Source: Acidocella sp. (GTDB taxonomy: Bacteria > Pseudomonadota > Alphaproteobacteria > Acetobacterales > Acetobacteraceae). From it: a DNA stretch of 64,000 nucleotides. The stretch is taken from contig DAIDEE010000012.1 of the NCBI GenBank assembly GCA_027308685.1, positions 1 through 64,000 on the forward strand. The letters run 5' to 3'. The first letter of the stretch is position 1. The number at the start of each line of letters is the position of its first letter. This document shows, one piece after another, positions 52,659-61,305 of the stretch. The notes beneath the pieces were generated by a model that was given only the letters and a program-made list of their open reading frames with translations, was not told the origin of the DNA and ran no database searches. Made by a program: the position numbers and the translations under genes.

Positions 52659-53917
52659 GGCCGAACCTGACCGGTGCCGCGCACGACATAGCGGAACGTG
52701 GTGAGTTGCTCGAGACCGACCGGGCCGCGTGCATGAATACGTCCGGTGGCAATACCGATTTCGCCGCCGAAACCAAACTCGCCGCCGTCGCAAAACTGCG
52801 TAGAGGCGTTCCATAACCCTACCGCGCTGGCGATGTGGCTTAAAAAATACGCGGCGGCGGCGGCATCTTCGGTGATGATGGCGTCGGTGTGCTCGCTGCC
52901 ATGGGCGGCGATGAAGGCCAAAGCGTCGTCAATATTTTCAACGATTTTGATGTTCAAAATCGCATCCAGCCACTCGGTGGAAAAATCGGCGCCAGTGGCG
53001 GCGGGCAGTTCGGGTAAAATGGCACGGGCGGCGGCATCCGCCTTAAATGTGCAGCCGAGCGAGCCCAAGTCTGCTACCAGTTCGGGCAGCAGGGTGGGGG
53101 CGATGGCGGCATCCAGCAGCAAAGTTTCGGTGGCGCCACACACGCCGGTGCGCCGCATTTTGGCGTTCGCCAGAATCCGCCGCGCCATATCCGGGTTGGC
53201 TTTAGTGTGCACATAGGTGTGGTTCATGCCCTCGGCGTGCGCCAGGACTGGCACGCGGGCTTCGCGCTGCACCCGTTCCACCAGTGACTTACCGCCACGC
53301 GGGATGATCAGGTCGATTAGCCCGGAAGCCGAGAGCATGGCCGCTACAAAGGCGCGGTCGGTGCTGGGGGCGATTTGCACGCAGGCATCGGGCAGACCGG
53401 CGGCACGCAGGCCGGTGAGGATGGCGTTGTGGATGGCAGCGGCGGAATGAAAACTTTCCGAGCCGCCGCGCAATATAATGGCGTTGCCGGATTTGATCGC
53501 CAGCGCCGCCGCATCGGCACCCACGTTCGGGCGGCTCTCATAAATCATCCCGATGACGCCAAGCGGTTGCGGGATGCGGCTAATCATCAGCCCGTTTGGG
53601 CGTGTCCATTCGGCCAGGGTGCGCGCCAGCGGATCTGGCAGGGCGGCGACATCGCGTAGCCCTTTGGCCATGGCGGCGAGGCGGCCGGCATCGAGCCGCA
53701 GGCGGTCCTGGAAGGCGGAGGTGCCGGTGGCGCTGCGCAAATCCTGGCTATTTGCCTGCAGAATGGCAGCCTCGCCGGCGGCCAGCGCGTCCGCGGCGGC
53801 TGTCAAAGCATGGTTGCGCATGGCGGCGGAGGAGTGGGCGAGAGATGGTAATGCTGCCCGGGCCGCCCGGGCAGAATGGGTGAGGGCCGAAATGTTCGTA
53901 TCAGGTTGGGCATCCAT
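52655..53917 (-). CDS. proA: Gamma-glutamyl phosphate reductase
   Basis: The protein has 420 residues from ATG 53917. Motifs include PLGVIGMIYESRPNVGADAAAL, KSGNAIILRGGSES, the catalytic Cys in MRRTGVCGATET, SEHTDAIITED and FCDGGEFGFGGEIGIAT. It reduces gamma-glutamyl phosphate to the semialdehyde in proline synthesis. Its proB partner is not in the window. The stop overlaps the likely nadD start. The N-terminus is Ala-rich and no clear ribosome site is seen; the GNAT-Nudix gene is divergent with 61 bp between starts. Confidence 0.96.
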   Translation of the reverse strand: MDAQPDTNISALTHSARAARAALPSLAHSSAAMRNHALTAAADALAAGEAAILQANSQDLRSATGTSAFQDRLRLDAGRLAAMAKGLRDVAALPDPLARTLAEWTRPNGLMISRIPQPLGVIGMIYESRPNVGADAAALAIKSGNAIILRGGSESFHSAAAIHNAILTGLRAAGLPDACVQIAPSTDRAFVAAMLSASGLIDLIIPRGGKSLVERVQREARVPVLAHAEGMNHTYVHTKANPDMARRILANAKMRRTGVCGATETLLLDAAIAPTLLPELVADLGSLGCTFKADAAARAILPELPAATGADFSTEWLDAILNIKIVENIDDALAFIAAHGSEHTDAIITEDAAAAAYFLSHIASAVGLWNASTQFCDGGEFGFGGEIGIATGRIHARGPVGLEQLTTFRYVVRGTGQVRP

Positions 53918-53978
53918 GGGTCGTATCGTTGCCAAGTCCTGGCGGGAAGATCAACAGCACGCTATCCAGAGTCTGCTC

Positions 53979-54989
53979 ATGGATGATCTGTTCGATTCGC
54001 TGGTCGGAACCGTAAATGCTGCCGAAGATACGGCGGCGACACTGGTTCTGCGCACCTCACGGCTGGAGCTTAGGCCCCTGGAACCTTCGGATGCGCCAAA
54101 TTTTCATCGACTGATCAATGATTGGGAAATTTGTCGAAAATTGCCCGATGCGCCGTTTCCGTATCCGGCGGATCTGGCGGTCGACTGGATTGCGGCGGCT
54201 GCGACGGACCGGGCAGCGGGCAAGGCGGCGCAGTTTGCAGTGGTGGATGCCAGCAGCGGGGCGCTGATCGGCTGTGCTGGCTTGCGGCTCTCCAAGGATA
54301 AAAAAACTGCCGACCTCGGCTATTGGCTCGGCCGGGCGTTTTGGCGGCAAGGCTATGGCATGGAAGTGGCCCTGCGGCTGACCAGTTGGGCGTTCGCAAC
54401 ACTCTCCGTATTGAAAATTACCGCGACCGTGGCGGCGGACAACGATGGTTCGGTGGCGGTGCTGAGCCGGGCCGGTTTCCTGCCAACCGGTAAAGGGGCA
54501 CAGGAGTTTCAGTGCCGGCCTGGCGCTAAATTGCCGGTGCGGCACTTTGCGTTGACCCGGGAGACGAGTTTAGTTGAAGTGACGGCAACCCCTTCAGTGC
54601 TGCTGGTGGTGGCGTGTGCGTTGATTGACGCACAGGGGCGGATATTGCTGGCGCGGCGGCCAGAGGGCAAAAAGCTCGCTGGGTTATGGGAATTTCCGGG
54701 CGGTAAAATGAACCCTGGTGAAACGCCTGAAGCTGCTCTGGCACGTGAACTGCACGAGGAGTTGGGCATCGAGGTTTCGCCGAAACATTTGGCGCCGTTT
54801 GTATTTGCCTCACATGCCTATGAGAGTTTTCATTTATTGATGCCGGTGTTTTTATGCCGCAAATGGCGAGGTGTGCCCAAGCCGCGCGAAGGGCAGGCGC
54901 TGGCGTGGGTGGCGCCTGATCGACTGGTGGAATACCCAATGCCGCCGGCTGACCGGCCATTGATTCCAATGTTACGTGATTTTTTGTGA
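53979..54989 (+). CDS. GNAT acetyltransferase-Nudix hydrolase fusion protein
   Basis: The protein has 336 residues from ATG 53979; a longer in-frame start at 53916 overlaps the proA start. Residues about 22-190 form a RimJ/RimL-type GNAT domain (LRTSRLELRPLEPSDA, YWLGRAFWRQGYGMEVA for acetyl-CoA). Residues about 205-336 form a MutT-like Nudix domain (WEFPGGKMNPGETPEAALAR through the REL-x-EEL box), close to 8-oxo-dGTP diphosphatases. Thus one polypeptide may acetylate a protein or small molecule and also sanitise oxidised nucleotides. The combination is known in some alphaproteobacteria. A CinA-type gene follows 7 bp downstream. Confidence 0.88.
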   Translation: MDDLFDSLVGTVNAAEDTAATLVLRTSRLELRPLEPSDAPNFHRLINDWEICRKLPDAPFPYPADLAVDWIAAAATDRAAGKAAQFAVVDASSGALIGCAGLRLSKDKKTADLGYWLGRAFWRQGYGMEVALRLTSWAFATLSVLKITATVAADNDGSVAVLSRAGFLPTGKGAQEFQCRPGAKLPVRHFALTRETSLVEVTATPSVLLVVACALIDAQGRILLARRPEGKKLAGLWEFPGGKMNPGETPEAALARELHEELGIEVSPKHLAPFVFASHAYESFHLLMPVFLCRKWRGVPKPREGQALAWVAPDRLVEYPMPPADRPLIPMLRDFL

Positions 54990-54996
54990 GGCTTTG

Positions 54997-55749
54997 ATGA
55001 CAAACCCGACCGCTGCGATTTTGATTATTGGTAACGAAATTCTGTCTGGCCGGACCCAGGATGTGAATGTCAATTTCCTCGCCAAGCGGCTGGCCGCACG
55101 CGGCATACAATTGCTGGAGGTGCGGGTCATCCCCGATGTACCAAACCGGATCATCAGCGCGGTGAACGAATTGCGGGCATCATATGATGAATTATTCACC
55201 ACTGGCGGCATAGGCCCGACCCATGACGACATTACCAGCGAATGTGTGGCGGCGGCGTTTGGTATACCATGGGAGCCACACGCCGAAACCTTTGCGATGA
55301 TGGAAAAAGCCATGGCGCCGGGCGCGTTTAACGCGGCCCGTCAGCGGATGGCAACGATGCCGCGCGGCGCTGTGCCGATTCCAAACTCGGTTTCGATGGC
55401 ACCGGGTTTTTCCATCAGCAACGTCCATGTGATGGCGGGCGTGCCGCGCATCATGCAGTCGATGTACGATGCGCTGGAACCAAGCCTGCCGAAAGGCACG
55501 CCAATTGCCATGCGTGCGGTGCACGGCATGGGGATTATGGAGGGCGCCATTGCCGCCGGGCTTTCAGCCATTCAGGATAAATATCCCCATGTTGATTTAG
55601 GCAGCTATCCGTTTCGCCGTGATTCTGCAGGCGGGGTAGCGATCGTTGCAAAGGGTACCGACACGGACTCATTGGAGCAAGCAATTGCCGAGGCGGCGCA
55701 ATTGATTGTCTCGCATGGAATTGATCCGATCCAAGGGGAGCCAGTTTAA
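54997..55749 (+). CDS. CinA N-terminal/MoaB-like molybdopterin-binding domain protein
   Basis: The protein has 250 residues from ATG 54997, with GAGG 5 nt upstream. The N-terminal domain matches the competence/damage-inducible CinA and MoaB/Mog fold: ILIIGNEILSGRTQDVN, FTTGGIGPTHDDIT, and VHVMAGVPRIMQ. It lacks the C-terminal nicotinamide-nucleotide amidase domain of long CinA. Short forms of this kind act in unknown ways; COG1058-type proteins have ADP-ribose pyrophosphatase activity in some bacteria. It is probably co-transcribed with the GNAT-Nudix gene, so both may serve nucleotide clean-up. Confidence 0.88.
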   Translation: MTNPTAAILIIGNEILSGRTQDVNVNFLAKRLAARGIQLLEVRVIPDVPNRIISAVNELRASYDELFTTGGIGPTHDDITSECVAAAFGIPWEPHAETFAMMEKAMAPGAFNAARQRMATMPRGAVPIPNSVSMAPGFSISNVHVMAGVPRIMQSMYDALEPSLPKGTPIAMRAVHGMGIMEGAIAAGLSAIQDKYPHVDLGSYPFRRDSAGGVAIVAKGTDTDSLEQAIAEAAQLIVSHGIDPIQGEPV

Positions 55750-55961
55750 GCTAAACTATGCGGACCATTGACAAAAGCGTTACCAGGCGAGAGTAAATGG
55801 TTCGTGAGGCGGCTCCAACCGTCCGAAGTGGCTTTGCGAAAAAATAGGGGATGTGTCAATTTTTAGAATGATGCTGGCTTATCCCCAGAATTTTTGTTGC
55901 ATTGCAGTATCTTCGGTCACTCTGAAGCGTCTCCTGAAGAAACATTTGGGAGTGAACAAAG

Positions 55962-57224
55962 ATGTCGGATCAAAATAAATCTGGTGGCCTGATCGATCGT
56001 CGCGGGTTGATTAAAACGGGTGCCGCGCTGGGTGCTGCTTCATTGCTCTACCCGCCGAAGCCAAGCTGGGGCGCTAGTGAAACGCCGATTAAAATTGGCA
56101 TGGTGGATTCCACCACCGGCAATTTCGCGGTGCTGGGCCAAAGCGCCATCAAGGGTGCTCAATTCGCTGCTGCAGAGCTAAATAAAAAAGGCGGAATTTT
56201 AAGTCGTCCGGTGCAGGTTTTGGTAGAAGACGACGCCGGCAGCCCGGGTACGGGTGTTGATAAGGCGAGCCGTCTGCTGGATCAGAGCCAAGTCGATTTT
56301 TTCACGGGCACGACCAACTCAGCTGTTTCCTTGTCGATCAGTCAATTTGCCGCAGCGCACAATAAACTTTTCGTCTGCTCTGGTGGTCACGTTGATAAAT
56401 TGACCGGCCCCGCCTGTAACTGGGCCACCTTCCGGACCTGCTCGACCACCTGGATCATGACCTCCGGGAACTCCGGCACGCTGGTCGAGAAATTTGGTAA
56501 AAAATGGTACTTCCTTACAACCGATTATGCGTTCGGCCATTCTGAGCAAGATGACTACACTAAGCAGGTAACAGCGCTCGGTGGTACGATTGTTGGCGGC
56601 GCCCTGGTGCCGGTTGGTACGCCGGATTTCTCCTCGTATCTGATCCAGGCACGGGCGGCCAAGCCAGATGTGCTGTGCCTGTTGCTGGCGGGTGATGACC
56701 AGATCAACGCGATGAAACAGATCACCCAGTTCGGTATTAACAAGGATATGCATATCGCAGGCGCCTTGTTTGAGCTGGAACAGATCGCGGCGTTGCCGGA
56801 AGAGGCTCGTTACGGCTCGTGGTCGTTTGAATGGTATTGGAACCAGCCGAAAGTTCCGCATGTGTTGGATTTTGCCAAGCGCTTTGCGGCAGCCAACAAG
56901 GGCCAGTATCCTTCTGCCCGTGTATGGTTCGGCTATGCTTCCGTGCATGCCATCGCACTCGCTGCAACGGCAGCTAAATCCACTGATTCGGTGAAAGTCG
57001 CGAAAGCCATGGAAGGCCTCACGCTGCCGCCGGAAGTCGCCTTGCAACCAACGTTGCCGACATACCGCCCGGAAGACCACCAGCTTATGCTGGGTATGTT
57101 CCCCGGCACAGTTAATCAGCACGGCAAATATCCCGACCTGATCAACGTGCAGGCTTACGTGCCGGGCGCCACTATCGCCCAAACTCCGGCGCAAACTGCG
57201 TGTTCGATTTCCTATCCGACCTGA
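55962..57224 (+). CDS. Branched-chain amino-acid-type ABC transporter substrate-binding protein
   Basis: The protein has 420 residues; GGGAG lies 9 nt before the ATG. The N-terminus DRRGLIKTGAALGAASLL suggests a Tat signal, with maturation near SWGAS. The type I binding-protein fold shows IKIGMVDSTTGNFAVLGQSA, VQVLVEDDAGSPGTGVDKA, FFTGTTNSAVSLS and YFLTTDYAFGHSEQDDY. It belongs to the LivK/amide-urea-binding group. The substrate may be an amino acid, amide or aromatic acid. Two permeases and two ATPases follow, making a full transporter. A terminator hairpin directly after this gene would favour its higher expression. Confidence 0.93.
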   Translation: MSDQNKSGGLIDRRGLIKTGAALGAASLLYPPKPSWGASETPIKIGMVDSTTGNFAVLGQSAIKGAQFAAAELNKKGGILSRPVQVLVEDDAGSPGTGVDKASRLLDQSQVDFFTGTTNSAVSLSISQFAAAHNKLFVCSGGHVDKLTGPACNWATFRTCSTTWIMTSGNSGTLVEKFGKKWYFLTTDYAFGHSEQDDYTKQVTALGGTIVGGALVPVGTPDFSSYLIQARAAKPDVLCLLLAGDDQINAMKQITQFGINKDMHIAGALFELEQIAALPEEARYGSWSFEWYWNQPKVPHVLDFAKRFAAANKGQYPSARVWFGYASVHAIALAATAAKSTDSVKVAKAMEGLTLPPEVALQPTLPTYRPEDHQLMLGMFPGTVNQHGKYPDLINVQAYVPGATIAQTPAQTACSISYPT

Positions 57225-57247
57225 GGCTATAAAACTTTTGACGAGAC

Positions 57248-57279
57248 AATTCCGCCGCCCTCGTGCGGCGGAATTTTTT
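57248..57279 (+). terminator. Intra-operon terminator after the binding-protein gene
   Basis: Perfect 11-bp arms (57248-57258 and 57265-57275) with a 6-nt loop are followed by six T. It lies 24 bp after the stop and 9 bp before the permease start, so it should attenuate read-through into the transporter genes. Confidence 0.8.
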
Positions 57280-57287
57280 AAGTGGAG

Positions 57288-58163
57288 ATGCCTGTAGTGC
57301 TGGTAATATTATTCAACGCCTTTAATGGGCTGATCCAGGGCGCGTTTTATGCGTTAATGGCGGTGGGGCTGTCGCTCATATTGGGCCTCAATGGGGTGAT
57401 CAATTTTGCCCACGGCGGCTTCATGGCAATGGCCGCGTATTTTGCTTACACGCTGGTACCCTATGTGGGGTTCTGGGGGGCATTGATCATCGCGCCGATT
57501 ATGGCCGGCGGTGTTGGCTATGTTGTGGAGCAATTGATCGTACGTCGGTTATATTTGCGCGACCCGCTGTATTCGTTGCTGGCGACCTTTGGTCTGGCGC
57601 TGATCATTCAGGATTTATTGCGCACTATTTGGGGCGCGCAGGGCGTACCGCTGGCGATACCAGATTTCCTAAACCAGCCGCTAAGCCAGGTGTATTTTTT
57701 CCTAACCGGTTACCGGTTGTTTGTGGTTGCACTTGCGATTATCTCGACGACCGGGCTGTTTGCTGTGCTGCGGTTTACCCGCTTGGGTATTCGTATCCGC
57801 GCCGGTAATTCCGACCTTGAAACCATCGCGGCGGTCGGGGTTAATATATATTTGTTGCGGTCGGCCAATTTTGTGCTCGGTATCATGTTCGCTGGTCTTG
57901 CCGGGATTTTGGCAGCGGGACAAATTGGTCTCACCCCCACGATGGGTGATCAGTTGATCATGCCAAGCTTCGTGGCCATCGTGGTGGGCGGCGTTGGTAG
58001 TTTATTGGGTAGCCTGGTGGGTGGCCTGATCATCGGGGTGGCCAGCGGCGTAACGGCAGCGGTTTATCCTGCGGCTACCGAGGTGATTATTTATGTGATT
58101 ATGGGAATTATGCTGGTTGCCCGGCCGCGAGGTCTGTTTGGCCAGGAAGGGTTGCTGGAATGA
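57288..58163 (+). CDS. Branched-chain amino-acid-type ABC transporter permease (LivH-like)
   Basis: The protein is about 291 residues. GGAG stands directly against ATG 57288, so GTG 57297, nine bases from the GGAG, is an alternative start. There are about eight hydrophobic segments. GLIQGAFYALMAVGLSLILGLNGVINFAHGGFMA and the loop GIRIRAGNSDLETIAAVGVN identify LivH. It forms the channel with the next gene, with which it shares ATGA. Confidence 0.94.
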   Translation: MPVVLVILFNAFNGLIQGAFYALMAVGLSLILGLNGVINFAHGGFMAMAAYFAYTLVPYVGFWGALIIAPIMAGGVGYVVEQLIVRRLYLRDPLYSLLATFGLALIIQDLLRTIWGAQGVPLAIPDFLNQPLSQVYFFLTGYRLFVVALAIISTTGLFAVLRFTRLGIRIRAGNSDLETIAAVGVNIYLLRSANFVLGIMFAGLAGILAAGQIGLTPTMGDQLIMPSFVAIVVGGVGSLLGSLVGGLIIGVASGVTAAVYPAATEVIIYVIMGIMLVARPRGLFGQEGLLE

Positions 58164-59152
58164 ATACGGAGACCTCAACGATACCGCGTGAGAGCGCGGT
58201 ACCTACAAAATCTGCCCTTCAACAGCGCCTTCCGATGGCGATCCTGGGTATCGCCCTGCTGACGGTGCCGTTCTGGCTGCCATTGCTCGGCGGCTATACT
58301 GACTTGGCATCGCGGGTGCTGATATTTGCCCTGGCCGCCATGGGTTTGAATTTGCTGCTTGGTTTTACGGGTGGCTTGTCATTCGGCCATGCGGCTTATT
58401 TTGGCCTGGGGTCTTATGGCACAGGGTTGATGCTGGCGAATTATACGCATTCAACCGTGCTGGCGATTCTTGTCGGCACCTTGATTGGCGGCGCGGCGGC
58501 AACGTTGCTCGGGCCGATTGCGGTTCGGCGGCGTGGAATTTACTTTTCGATGATCACGATTGCCATCGGCCAGATGTTCTATTTCATCGCAGTGCGCTGG
58601 AATTCTTTTACCGGTGGTGAAGATGGTTTGACCGGTTTTTCCCGCCAACCGATCAACTTTCCAGGCTACACGCTCGACCTGCACTCTTCGCAATTTTATT
58701 ACCTGGTGCTGGTTTGTTTTAGCGGTGGCGCATGGTTGCTTTGGACCATTTTGAACTCGCCGCTGGGGCATCTTTTCGTGGCGATCCGGGAAAATCAGAA
58801 GCGGCTGACATTTTTGGGGATAAGGGTGGAACTGTATATCGCCATCTCGTTTGCCATCTCAGGATTTGTGGTGGCACTAGCTGGTAGTTTGGATTCATTG
58901 CTCGATAATTTCACGTCTCCCGATAATCTTCGCTACACGTTGTCTGGTAATCTGCTGATTATTTGCGTGCTGGGCGGGATGCGTAATTTCTGGGGGCCGC
59001 TGATTGGTGCGTTTATTTTCGTGCTGGTTCAGGATTATATCAGCTCGATCACCCAGAACTGGATGACCGTAATCGGTTTGATCTTCGTGTTGTCAGTGAT
59101 TTTTTTCCCGCTCGGCGTGATGGGCTTTTTCCGCAAGAGGAGCCGCACATGA
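58160..59152 (+). CDS. Branched-chain amino-acid-type ABC transporter permease (LivM-like)
   Basis: The protein has 330 residues with about ten hydrophobic segments. LLLGFTGGLSFGHAAYFGLGSYG and the loop GHLFVAIRENQKRLTFLGI are typical of LivM. It starts by ATGA overlap with the LivH-like gene and ends by ATGA overlap with the LivG-like gene, so all four downstream genes are translationally coupled. Confidence 0.95.
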   Translation: MNTETSTIPRESAVPTKSALQQRLPMAILGIALLTVPFWLPLLGGYTDLASRVLIFALAAMGLNLLLGFTGGLSFGHAAYFGLGSYGTGLMLANYTHSTVLAILVGTLIGGAAATLLGPIAVRRRGIYFSMITIAIGQMFYFIAVRWNSFTGGEDGLTGFSRQPINFPGYTLDLHSSQFYYLVLVCFSGGAWLLWTILNSPLGHLFVAIRENQKRLTFLGIRVELYIAISFAISGFVVALAGSLDSLLDNFTSPDNLRYTLSGNLLIICVLGGMRNFWGPLIGAFIFVLVQDYISSITQNWMTVIGLIFVLSVIFFPLGVMGFFRKRSRT

Positions 59153-59898
59153 GTTTATTGACCTTACAAAACGTCTCGCGCCGGTTTGGTGCGGTTACGG
59201 CACTGAATAATATATCTCTGTCGGTAGAGCCTGGGGAGTTGCGGGCGGTGATCGGGCCGAACGGAGCCGGCAAAACCACCTTGTTTAATTTGATCACCGG
59301 ATTTTTTCCGCCGAGTGACGGTAGCATTATTTTTGATGGTGAGCCGATTACGGCGGTGAACCCTGCAGTGCTGGTGAAGAAAGGGATTATTCGTACCTTT
59401 CAGATTACCGAAATTTTTCTGGATCTGACGGTGTATGAAAATATTCGCGTCGCCGTGGAAGTGGCGATGGGCATTAGTCTGCGGCCATGGGTCAGTGCCG
59501 CGATGCGCGCAAAGGTGAATGCCAGGGTCGAGGAATTGATGGAGATCGTGAAAATCTCGCACAAGGCCAATAAAGTGGCTGGTGAGATGAGCCACGGCGA
59601 CCAGCGGGTGGTCGAGGTTGGCATTGCGCTGTCACGGCACCCCAAACTACTGATGCTGGATGAGCCGACTGCCGGGATGGGCGATGAAGAGACCAACCAC
59701 ATGACCGGGTTGATCCGTAGTTTGAATAAAGAGCAGAAGATTACAATGTTATTCATTGAGCACGACATGAGTATCGTGTTTGGCGTCGCTGACCGCATTA
59801 CCGTGCTGGATAACGGCACGATGCTAGCAGAGGGCAACGCACGAGAGATTGCCGATAACCCGCGGGTGCAGGCAGCGTATTTGGGACAAGCAGCATGA
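59149..59898 (+). CDS. Branched-chain amino-acid-type ABC transporter ATPase (LivG-like)
   Basis: The protein has 249 residues. Walker A is GPNGAGKTTLFN, the signature region is MSHGDQRVVEVGIAL (SHGDQ in place of SGGQ, usual in this subgroup), Walker B is LLMLDEPTAGMGDEE, and the switch is FIEHDMSIVF. It powers uptake together with the LivF-like ATPase next to it. Confidence 0.95.
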   Translation: MSLLTLQNVSRRFGAVTALNNISLSVEPGELRAVIGPNGAGKTTLFNLITGFFPPSDGSIIFDGEPITAVNPAVLVKKGIIRTFQITEIFLDLTVYENIRVAVEVAMGISLRPWVSAAMRAKVNARVEELMEIVKISHKANKVAGEMSHGDQRVVEVGIALSRHPKLLMLDEPTAGMGDEETNHMTGLIRSLNKEQKITMLFIEHDMSIVFGVADRITVLDNGTMLAEGNAREIADNPRVQAAYLGQAA

Positions 59899-60602
59899 GC
59901 GTGGTATTCCGGGCTGAAAATATCCATACCTATTACGGCAAAAGCCATATTTTGCATGGCGTTTCTATGGAAGTTCGTGAGGGCGAACTGGTGGCGCTGC
60001 TGGGCCGCAATGGCGCCGGCAAAACCACGACCATGCGCTCGATCATGGGCCTAACGCCCCCGCGTGAAGGCACGATCAATATATTCGGCAATAACACCTC
60101 CAGATGGGCGCCTTATCGCATTGCGCAGTCCGGCGTGGGGTATGTGCCGGAGGGCCGGAAAATTTTTGGGCATTTAACGGTGCATGAAAACTTGCTGGTG
60201 CCGCCTGTCACAAAAGGCAAATGGCAGATTGATACCGTGTATAAATTATTCCCGCGCCTGGATGAGCGCCGTGCCAGCAAGGGCGGCAAACTCTCAGGTG
60301 GCGAGCAGGAGATGCTCTCGATTGCGCGGGCTTTGTTGCTGAACCCGAAATTCCTGATCCTCGATGAACCAAGCCAGGGTTTGGCACCGGTGATTGTGCA
60401 GGAGGTGATGCGCACGGTCGGGAAAATGAAGGAAGAGGGCATTGCGGTGCTGCTGGTCGAGCAAAACGTCTTCCTGGCGTTGCAGTTGGCTGACCGCGCC
60501 TATGTGCTCAGCGACGGCGAGATTGTGTACGATGGTACGGCAGCGGATTTAGATTCAGACCGTGAGCGGATGGAATCTCTGGCCGGAATTTCGCACGCTT
60601 AA
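59895..60602 (+). CDS. Branched-chain amino-acid-type ABC transporter ATPase (LivF-like)
   Basis: The protein has 235 residues. Walker A is GRNGAGKTTTMRS, the signature is LSGGEQEMLSIARALL, and Walker B is FLILDEPSQGLAPVIV. GVGYVPEGRKIFGHLTVHENL is typical of LivF. It is the last gene of the transporter operon and converges with the DUF1345 gene 5 bp away. Confidence 0.95.
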   Translation: MSVVFRAENIHTYYGKSHILHGVSMEVREGELVALLGRNGAGKTTTMRSIMGLTPPREGTINIFGNNTSRWAPYRIAQSGVGYVPEGRKIFGHLTVHENLLVPPVTKGKWQIDTVYKLFPRLDERRASKGGKLSGGEQEMLSIARALLLNPKFLILDEPSQGLAPVIVQEVMRTVGKMKEEGIAVLLVEQNVFLALQLADRAYVLSDGEIVYDGTAADLDSDRERMESLAGISHA

Positions 60603-60607
60603 CCTGG

Positions 60608-61276
60608 TTATAGCAGCGATGCGGCGATGTTGACGGACAGCGCCAGAATCACCGTGTTGAATAAAAATCCAATGATTCCATGCAGAGTTGCCATGCGGCG
60701 GAATTTTTTTGAGGTGAGGTTGGTGTCTGAGACCTGGAAGGTCATGCCAAGGACAAACGAAAAGTAAATGAAATCCAGATAATCTGGATTATCCTCGCCT
60801 GGGAATACCACCCCACGCTCGAAGTCGCCGGGTAGCTGGCCACGGCTGACCGAATAATATTCATGCGCATAGCGGTAGGCGAAGGTGACATGCGTGGTCA
60901 GCCACGAGAGAATAAGTGTGGTGATGACAAATCCCAGATAGAAGGCCTTTTGGGTTTTATGCTCAGACCCCGAGCCCGAAAATAAAAAAATCGCAGCGAA
61001 GCTCATCACGGCCCCGACCAAAGTCAGGGCGAACACACTCCATTCGCCCTCCTCCTGGCGGGCCGCCTGATAACTGATGTTGGTATGGTCAGCGCGGATG
61101 AAAAGCTGCGCGGTGAGGAGTAAAAAAATGGCGCTGCCGATATTCCAGGCCATCACACCGCGAATGGCCAGTGGGTTGACCGGCGTGAGGATGAAGAAGC
61201 TGAGTAGCCCTATCCCATAGCCGATAAACAAGCGCGGCCGGGCGGTGATGATCCGAAGCAGGCGAAATTTCAGCAC
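60608..61276 (-). CDS. DUF1345 family membrane protein
   Basis: The protein has 222 residues with about five to six hydrophobic segments. The family pattern AWNIGSAIFLLLTAQLF, HVTFAYRYAHEYY and the stretch DYLDFIYFSFVLGMTFQVSD are present. The family has no established biochemical role. No signal peptide beyond the first membrane segment. It is followed on the plus-strand side by the transporter operon end and preceded on its own strand by the DUF1501 gene, separated by 29 bp. Confidence 0.88.
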   Translation of the reverse strand: MLKFRLLRIITARPRLFIGYGIGLLSFFILTPVNPLAIRGVMAWNIGSAIFLLLTAQLFIRADHTNISYQAARQEEGEWSVFALTLVGAVMSFAAIFLFSGSGSEHKTQKAFYLGFVITTLILSWLTTHVTFAYRYAHEYYSVSRGQLPGDFERGVVFPGEDNPDYLDFIYFSFVLGMTFQVSDTNLTSKKFRRMATLHGIIGFLFNTVILALSVNIAASLL

Positions 61277-61305
61277 GTCAGGGTCCTAAAAAGGTTGCCC
61301 TGCTA

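Noticed and set aside
52658-52814. Upstream extension of nadD to 52814
   Set aside because: It lies within proA in another frame and is Arg-rich shadow sequence with no counterpart in NadD proteins.
53553-53978. Upstream extension of the GNAT-Nudix frame to 53553
   Set aside because: It runs antisense through proA and has no ribosome site or similarity; the GNAT domain begins after 54030.
56319-57194. 291-codon minus-strand frame inside the binding-protein gene
   Set aside because: Shadow of the transporter binding protein, which has signal peptide and family motifs.
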